A DNA stretch of 35,464 nt from positions 1 to 35,464 of the forward strand of contig UQQD01000017.1 in assembly GCA_900543095.1 (NCBI GenBank), read 5' to 3'. Position 1 is the stretch's first letter, and every line of letters starts with the position of its first letter. The stretch comes from an uncultured Ruminococcus sp. (GTDB taxonomy: Bacteria > Bacillota > Clostridia > Oscillospirales > Acutalibacteraceae). The position numbers and the translations under genes are program-made. Positions 32,270-35,464 of this stretch are shown one piece after another. The notes beneath the pieces were generated by a model. It saw only the letters and a list, made by a program, of their open reading frames with translations, was not told the origin of the DNA and ran no database searches.

Positions 32270-32292
32270 GGGCATTGCAAACGCAATGCCCT
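32269..32292 (-). terminator. groEL terminator
   Basis: On the minus strand AGGGCATTGC (32292-32283) and GCAATGCCCT (32278-32269) form a 10-base perfect stem with a four-base loop, followed by TGCTTTTTG. It lies 20 bases after the groEL stop at 32313. Confidence 0.85.
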
Positions 32293-32312
32293 ATATTTAT
32301 CGGTATTCGGAA

Positions 32313-33941
32313 TTAATACATTCCGCCCATATCCGGTGCCGCAGGAGCAACTGCCGGAGCAGGCTCTTTGATGTCGGCAACAAGTGATTCTGTTGTAAGA
32401 ACCATTGAAGCTACCGAAGATGCGTTCTGGAGAGCCGAACGTGTTACCTTTGTAGGATCAACGATACCTGCCGATACCATATCGGAATACTCGCCTGTGA
32501 GTGCATTGTAGCCGTAGCCTACCTTGTCGGCTTTCTTTACATTTTCGGCAATTACACTGCCCTCAAGTCCTGCGTTTGCCGCAATCTGACGAAGCGGCTC
32601 TTCAAGCGCCTTGAGTACAATCTTTGCGCCTGTTTTAGCGTCGCCCTCAAGAGTATCTACGAACTTTTCTACGGCAGGGATAGCGTTCATACAAGCAATG
32701 CCGCCGCCTGCTACGATGCCCTCTTCAACCGCTGCCTTTGTTGCGGCAAGAGCATCCTCAATTCTGAGCTTCTTTTCTTTCATCTCAATCTCTGTTGCAG
32801 CGCCGACCTTGATAACAGCTACTCCGCCTGCGAGCTTTGCAAGACGCTCCTGAAGCTTTTCACGGTCAAAATCAGAGGTTGTGGTTTCAATCTGCTGTCT
32901 GATCTGTGCAACTCTGCCCTTGATAGCGTCCTTATCGCCTGCGCCGTCAACGATGATTGTGTTTTCCTTTTCAACCTTTACCTGACGTGCCGAACCGAGC
33001 TGATCCATTGTAGTATCTTTAAGCTCAAGTCCGAGATCAGATGTAATTACAGTACCTCCTGTAAGGGTTGCGATGTCCTGGAGCATTTCTTTTCTTCTGT
33101 CGCCAAAGCCCGGAGCTTTTACTGCAACGCAGGTAAATGTTCCGCGAAGCTTGTTGAGTACAAGCGTTGTAAGAGCCTCGCCCTCTACGTCCTCGGCAAT
33201 GATGAGAAGCTTTTTGCCTGACTGAACGATCTGTTCAAGAAGCGGCAGAATCTCCTGTGTATTTGAAATTTTCTTGTCTGTGATAAGAATAAGCGGATTG
33301 TCAAGCTCAGCTACCATTTTGTCGGTATCTGTTACCATATAAGGTGCAATGTATCCTCTGTCAAACATCATACCCTCTACAACCTCGCTGTATGTGTCGG
33401 CTGTTTTGGACTCCTCAACTGTGATGACGCCGTCGGTTGTTACCTTATCCATAGCCTCGGCAATGAGCTTGCCTATGAATTCGTCCTGTGAAGAAACCGT
33501 TGCAACTCTTGCGATGTCGTCTGTACCCGATACCTGCTGGCTGTTGTCGATGATTGCCTTTACTGCAACGTCAACTGCGTCTGCAATACCCTTTTTGAGC
33601 ACCATTGGGTTTGCGCCTGCGGTTACGTTCTTCATACCCTCACGGATAAGCGCCTGAGCAAGCAGCGTTGCAGTTGTTGTGCCGTCGCCCGCAACGTCGT
33701 TTGTCTTGATTGAAACTTCCTTTACAAGCTGTGCGCCCATATTTTCAAACGGATCGTCAAGCTCAATTTCTTTTGCGATCGTTACGCCGTCGTTTGTAAT
33801 AAGCGGTGCGCCGTACTTTTTGTCAAGCACAACGTTTCTGCCCTTTGGTCCGAGTGTGATTTTTACTGTATCTGCAAGCTGATCTATGCCCTTCATAAGA
33901 GCCTTTCTTGCGTCTTCACCATAAGCTATTTGTTTTGCCAT
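32313..33941 (-). CDS. groEL: Chaperonin GroEL (60 kDa)
   Basis: A 542-residue chaperonin that folds proteins in the central cavity with GroES. ATP-binding DGVTIAKEI and GDGTTTATLLAQALI, the apical domain (GYIAPYMVTD, NTQEILPLLE), and EEGIVAGGGIA in the equatorial domain are all present. The C-terminal GGM tail is very short (PDMGGMY). AGGT-type ribosome site GGAGGTAA lies upstream of ATG 33941. groES is 20 bases upstream in the same operon, and both are under a CIRCE element. Confidence 0.98.
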   Translation of the reverse strand: MAKQIAYGEDARKALMKGIDQLADTVKITLGPKGRNVVLDKKYGAPLITNDGVTIAKEIELDDPFENMGAQLVKEVSIKTNDVAGDGTTTATLLAQALIREGMKNVTAGANPMVLKKGIADAVDVAVKAIIDNSQQVSGTDDIARVATVSSQDEFIGKLIAEAMDKVTTDGVITVEESKTADTYSEVVEGMMFDRGYIAPYMVTDTDKMVAELDNPLILITDKKISNTQEILPLLEQIVQSGKKLLIIAEDVEGEALTTLVLNKLRGTFTCVAVKAPGFGDRRKEMLQDIATLTGGTVITSDLGLELKDTTMDQLGSARQVKVEKENTIIVDGAGDKDAIKGRVAQIRQQIETTTSDFDREKLQERLAKLAGGVAVIKVGAATEIEMKEKKLRIEDALAATKAAVEEGIVAGGGIACMNAIPAVEKFVDTLEGDAKTGAKIVLKALEEPLRQIAANAGLEGSVIAENVKKADKVGYGYNALTGEYSDMVSAGIVDPTKVTRSALQNASSVASMVLTTESLVADIKEPAPAVAPAAPDMGGMY

Positions 33942-33961
33942 AATAAATTACCTCCGATATA

Positions 33962-34246
33962 TTATTCAACTGTTGCAAGAATATCCGACTGACGAACGAT
34001 TGTGAATTCTTCGCCGTCAATTTTAACCTGTGTTCCTGCATACTTGCTTGCGATTACCTTGTCGCCGACATTTACATACATCTTTACATCGTTGCCGTCA
34101 ACCACTCCGCCGGGACCGACTGCTACAACCGATGCGAACTGAGGCTTTTCCTGAGCTGCGGAAGAAAGAATGATTCCGCTCTTTGTCTTTTCTTCAGCCT
34201 CTTCTACTTTTAATACTACTCTGTCAAGTAATGGTTTGATAGTCAT
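33962..34246 (-). CDS. groES: Co-chaperonin GroES (10 kDa)
   Basis: A 94-residue lid for GroEL. The start MTIKPLLDRVVLK, the GGVVDGN-like mobile-loop neighbourhood (SGIILSSAAQEKPQ) and VGDKVIASKYAGTQVKIDGEE are all GroES-typical. AGGAGG lies before the ATG. It is the first gene of groESL, controlled by CIRCE at 34280-34306. Confidence 0.97.
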   Translation of the reverse strand: MTIKPLLDRVVLKVEEAEEKTKSGIILSSAAQEKPQFASVVAVGPGGVVDGNDVKMYVNVGDKVIASKYAGTQVKIDGEEFTIVRQSDILATVE

Positions 34247-34279
34247 ATAACTGCCTCCTGAGAATTATTTATCATAGAA

Positions 34280-34306
34280 TTAGCACTCTCGCTTCTTGAG
34301 TGCTAA
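34280..34306. promoter_or_regulatory. CIRCE operator (HrcA-binding site)
   Basis: TTAGCACTC (34280-34288), nine bases, GAGTGCTAA (34298-34306): a perfect CIRCE inverted repeat, placed just downstream of the groESL -10 box. HrcA would bind it and repress groESL until heat stress. Confidence 0.98.
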
Positions 34307-34310
34307 TTCT

Positions 34311-34338
34311 ATTTTATACCATTTTCCGTAAATGTCAA
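34311..34338 (-). promoter_or_regulatory. groESL promoter
   Basis: On the minus strand TTGACA (34338-34333), 16 bases, TAAAAT (34316-34311). The CIRCE element begins five bases downstream, so HrcA would block initiation. Confidence 0.85.
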
Positions 34339-34404
34339 GAGAAATTTGACTTTTTTTAACCTTTATTTTAAATATTTTTTACCGCATTGCTTTCCGCCCC
34401 GTAT

Positions 34405-34427
34405 TTTCAAATCGGAGCAAGCTCTGC
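34405..34427 (-). repeat. Dispersed motif GCAGAGC-TTGCTCCGATTT, copy 3
   Basis: On the minus strand this reads GCAGAGCTTGCTCCGATTTG followed by AAA. It resembles 356-378 and 29580-29602 on the plus strand. GAGC and GCTC allow a tiny hairpin. Confidence 0.45.
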
Positions 34428-34454
34428 TTTAAATTATCAGCAAAAAATAATGCA

Positions 34455-34483
34455 TTGACGTAACCGATAAAATATATTACAAT
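34455..34483 (+). promoter_or_regulatory. Lipoprotein promoter
   Basis: TTGACG (34455-34460), 17 bases, TACAAT (34478-34483). It is a good sigma-A match 31 bases before the lipoprotein ATG, with GAGGTGG as ribosome site. Confidence 0.7.
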
Positions 34484-34513
34484 ATCACCAGTACTATATT
34501 GAGGTGGTTACAT

Positions 34514-35086
34514 ATGAAAAAACATCCTGTTTTATTCAAACTTTTTTGCGCTGTATGTATATTGTCAATGTCGCTTTCGGCGGCAGCGTGTTCCGACAGC
34601 AATACAAGCAGTTCTTCAAAATCACCTGAGGTAACGGTTGCTGCCGACGGATATCAGCTTCCTTATGAATACAATGACGGCTACGAAGCCAAACTCAATA
34701 CTATTGACGATTCATATTATGTTACTACCGCAACAAATATTAACGGCAGTAACAAAACCGTACATTTCAAGACCACAAAAACAGAGGACGAGGTTAAAAA
34801 GTATTACAACGACTATTTTGAAACCCTAATTCCTGTTGTTCCCCAAAATGAAAATGATGATTCAAAGGGTTATTACGACAGTGAAAAGCGTCTTATAGTT
34901 TATAATCTTGTTGTATGGACTGCCGACGGTATGACAAACTACAAAATGGGCACAAAGCCATGCGACGACATTGAATCGGATGACGTTTGGAAGGTTGCCG
35001 ACAAGAACGATAATTCATCGGATGACGCCGATAAATCCGAAAGCAGCAAAGCGGAGTTAAACAGCGGCGAAGAACCGAAAGAATAA
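34514..35086 (+). CDS. Small lipoprotein of unknown function
   Basis: A 190-residue protein. A lipoprotein signal peptide covers residues 1-25, and the lipobox SAAAC places the modified cysteine at C26. The start at 34514 is chosen because GAGGTGG lies 7 bases before it; a TTG five codons upstream would read through that site. A Ser/Asn linker follows, then a compact domain (about 40-155) with FKTTKTEDEVKKYYNDYF, which I do not recognise. The last 35 residues are highly acidic and low-complexity. It is anchored to the outer face of the membrane. Its own promoter and terminator flank it. Confidence 0.75.
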   Translation: MKKHPVLFKLFCAVCILSMSLSAAACSDSNTSSSSKSPEVTVAADGYQLPYEYNDGYEAKLNTIDDSYYVTTATNINGSNKTVHFKTTKTEDEVKKYYNDYFETLIPVVPQNENDDSKGYYDSEKRLIVYNLVVWTADGMTNYKMGTKPCDDIESDDVWKVADKNDNSSDDADKSESSKAELNSGEEPKE

Positions 35087-35114
35087 GATAATATTTTTTA
35101 GCGGACTTAAAGGG

Positions 35115-35138
35115 CCGGCTCACTTTTCAGTGAGCCGG
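35115..35138 (+). terminator. Lipoprotein-gene terminator
   Basis: CCGGCTCACT (35115-35124) and AGTGAGCCGG (35129-35138) form a perfect 10-base stem with a TTTC loop, followed by TCTTCATTTTT. Confidence 0.9.
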
Positions 35139-35340
35139 TCTTCATTTTTGCATTTTACACAAGGGTTATTATAGTACTTATATATCTTTTTGTCAATATT
35201 TGTCAAATTAAGAAACATAACAAATCAGTAAAATTTGGGCAACACTATGCTTTGCTTGCAATAAGCGTCTTTTATATATTTTAGCTTTTAGGGCATAATT
35301 TGGTAATTTTTATTCAGAATCATATAAATAGAAATTCGAA

Positions 35341-35369
35341 TTGACATATTGCAAAATTTCTGATATAAT
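35341..35369 (+). promoter_or_regulatory. Promoter of the plus-strand tRNA-Leu
   Basis: TTGACA (35341-35346), 17 bases, TATAAT (35364-35369): perfect sigma-A consensus, giving a start near 35376, about 50 bases before the tRNA. Apart from the terminator and a degenerate motif at 35231-35255, nothing else is seen in the AT-rich stretch 35139-35340. Confidence 0.85.
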
Positions 35370-35426
35370 AAGTTCTGTTGTTCAGAAGCAATAGCTTTCG
35401 GACAAACAGATTAAAGGCTTTTATAC

Positions 35427-35464
35427 GCAGGTATGGCGGAATTGGCAGACGCGCATGGTTCAGG
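35427..35464 (+). tRNA. tRNA-Leu (CAG anticodon), 5' part only
   Basis: The sequence opens GCAGGTA (acceptor), TG, then the leucine D-arm GCGGAATTGGCAGACGCG and the anticodon stem-loop CATGG TTCAGG, with anticodon CAG (codon CUG). The window ends inside the loop, so the 3' half is absent. The D-arm is nearly the same as that of the tRNA-Leu at position 1-55. Confidence 0.93.

Noticed and set aside
1..35464. CRISPR array, prophage or integrase island
   Set aside because: No regularly spaced repeats, cas genes, phage structural genes or integrase are present.

Overview
The window looks like a chromosomal segment of a low-GC, endospore-forming Clostridia member, probably of the Ruminococcaceae/Oscillospirales type. 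The grounds are a SpoIIR gene, AddAB instead of RecBCD, a CIRCE-controlled groESL, a Rex regulator, strong AGGAGG/GGTGA ribosome sites and TTGACA-17-TATAAT promoters. The genus cannot be fixed by eye. The window is bounded by two cut-off tRNA-Leu genes, CAA anticodon at the left on the minus strand and CAG at the right on the plus strand.

Left part (1-6.3 kb): a long structured leader precedes an aspartate carbamoyltransferase (pyrB) that carries a C-terminal four-cysteine tail resembling the zinc knuckle of the regulatory subunit PyrI. A MITE-like element abuts its stop codon. On the minus strand follow an HtrA-type membrane serine protease, and BipA/TypA translationally coupled to a DEDDh exonuclease.

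Centre (6.3-23.4 kb): a plus-strand operon encodes an Aquifex-type aconitase, a eukaryotic-type NADP isocitrate dehydrogenase and Rex. Its promoter overlaps a good Rex-like operator, which suggests redox feedback on 2-oxoglutarate supply. Convergent to it are addB-addA. A small membrane protein lies next, tail to tail with a long minus-strand run: nadE, a LURP-one-like protein, an Lrp/AsnC regulator, an aminotransferase, ispE and spoIIR.

Right part (23.4-35.4 kb): a minus-strand pair for surface polysaccharide (polyprenyl-phosphate sugar transferase and a Wzy/O-antigen-ligase-like protein) is preceded by a promoter-terminator pair that looks like an attenuator or a small RNA. On the plus strand are a DUF1292 protein, a structured RNA resembling 6S RNA, a GpsA-like dehydrogenase and a GT-C membrane glycosyltransferase. 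After a second MITE-like palindromic element comes a zinc-ribbon/MORN protein, then a compact three-gene cassette (PqqD-like, S24/S26 peptidase-like, PF14907 nucleotidyltransferase-like), then groESL, a lipoprotein and the second tRNA-Leu.

The best candidates for new biology are the PqqD/peptidase/nucleotidyltransferase cassette, which resembles part of a peptide-modification system but has no visible precursor, the two structured RNAs, the PyrI-like tail on PyrB, the Rex-operator arrangement, and a small family of dispersed GCAGAGC-TTGCTCCGATTT motifs. All functional calls rest on motif reading only; no database search was run.
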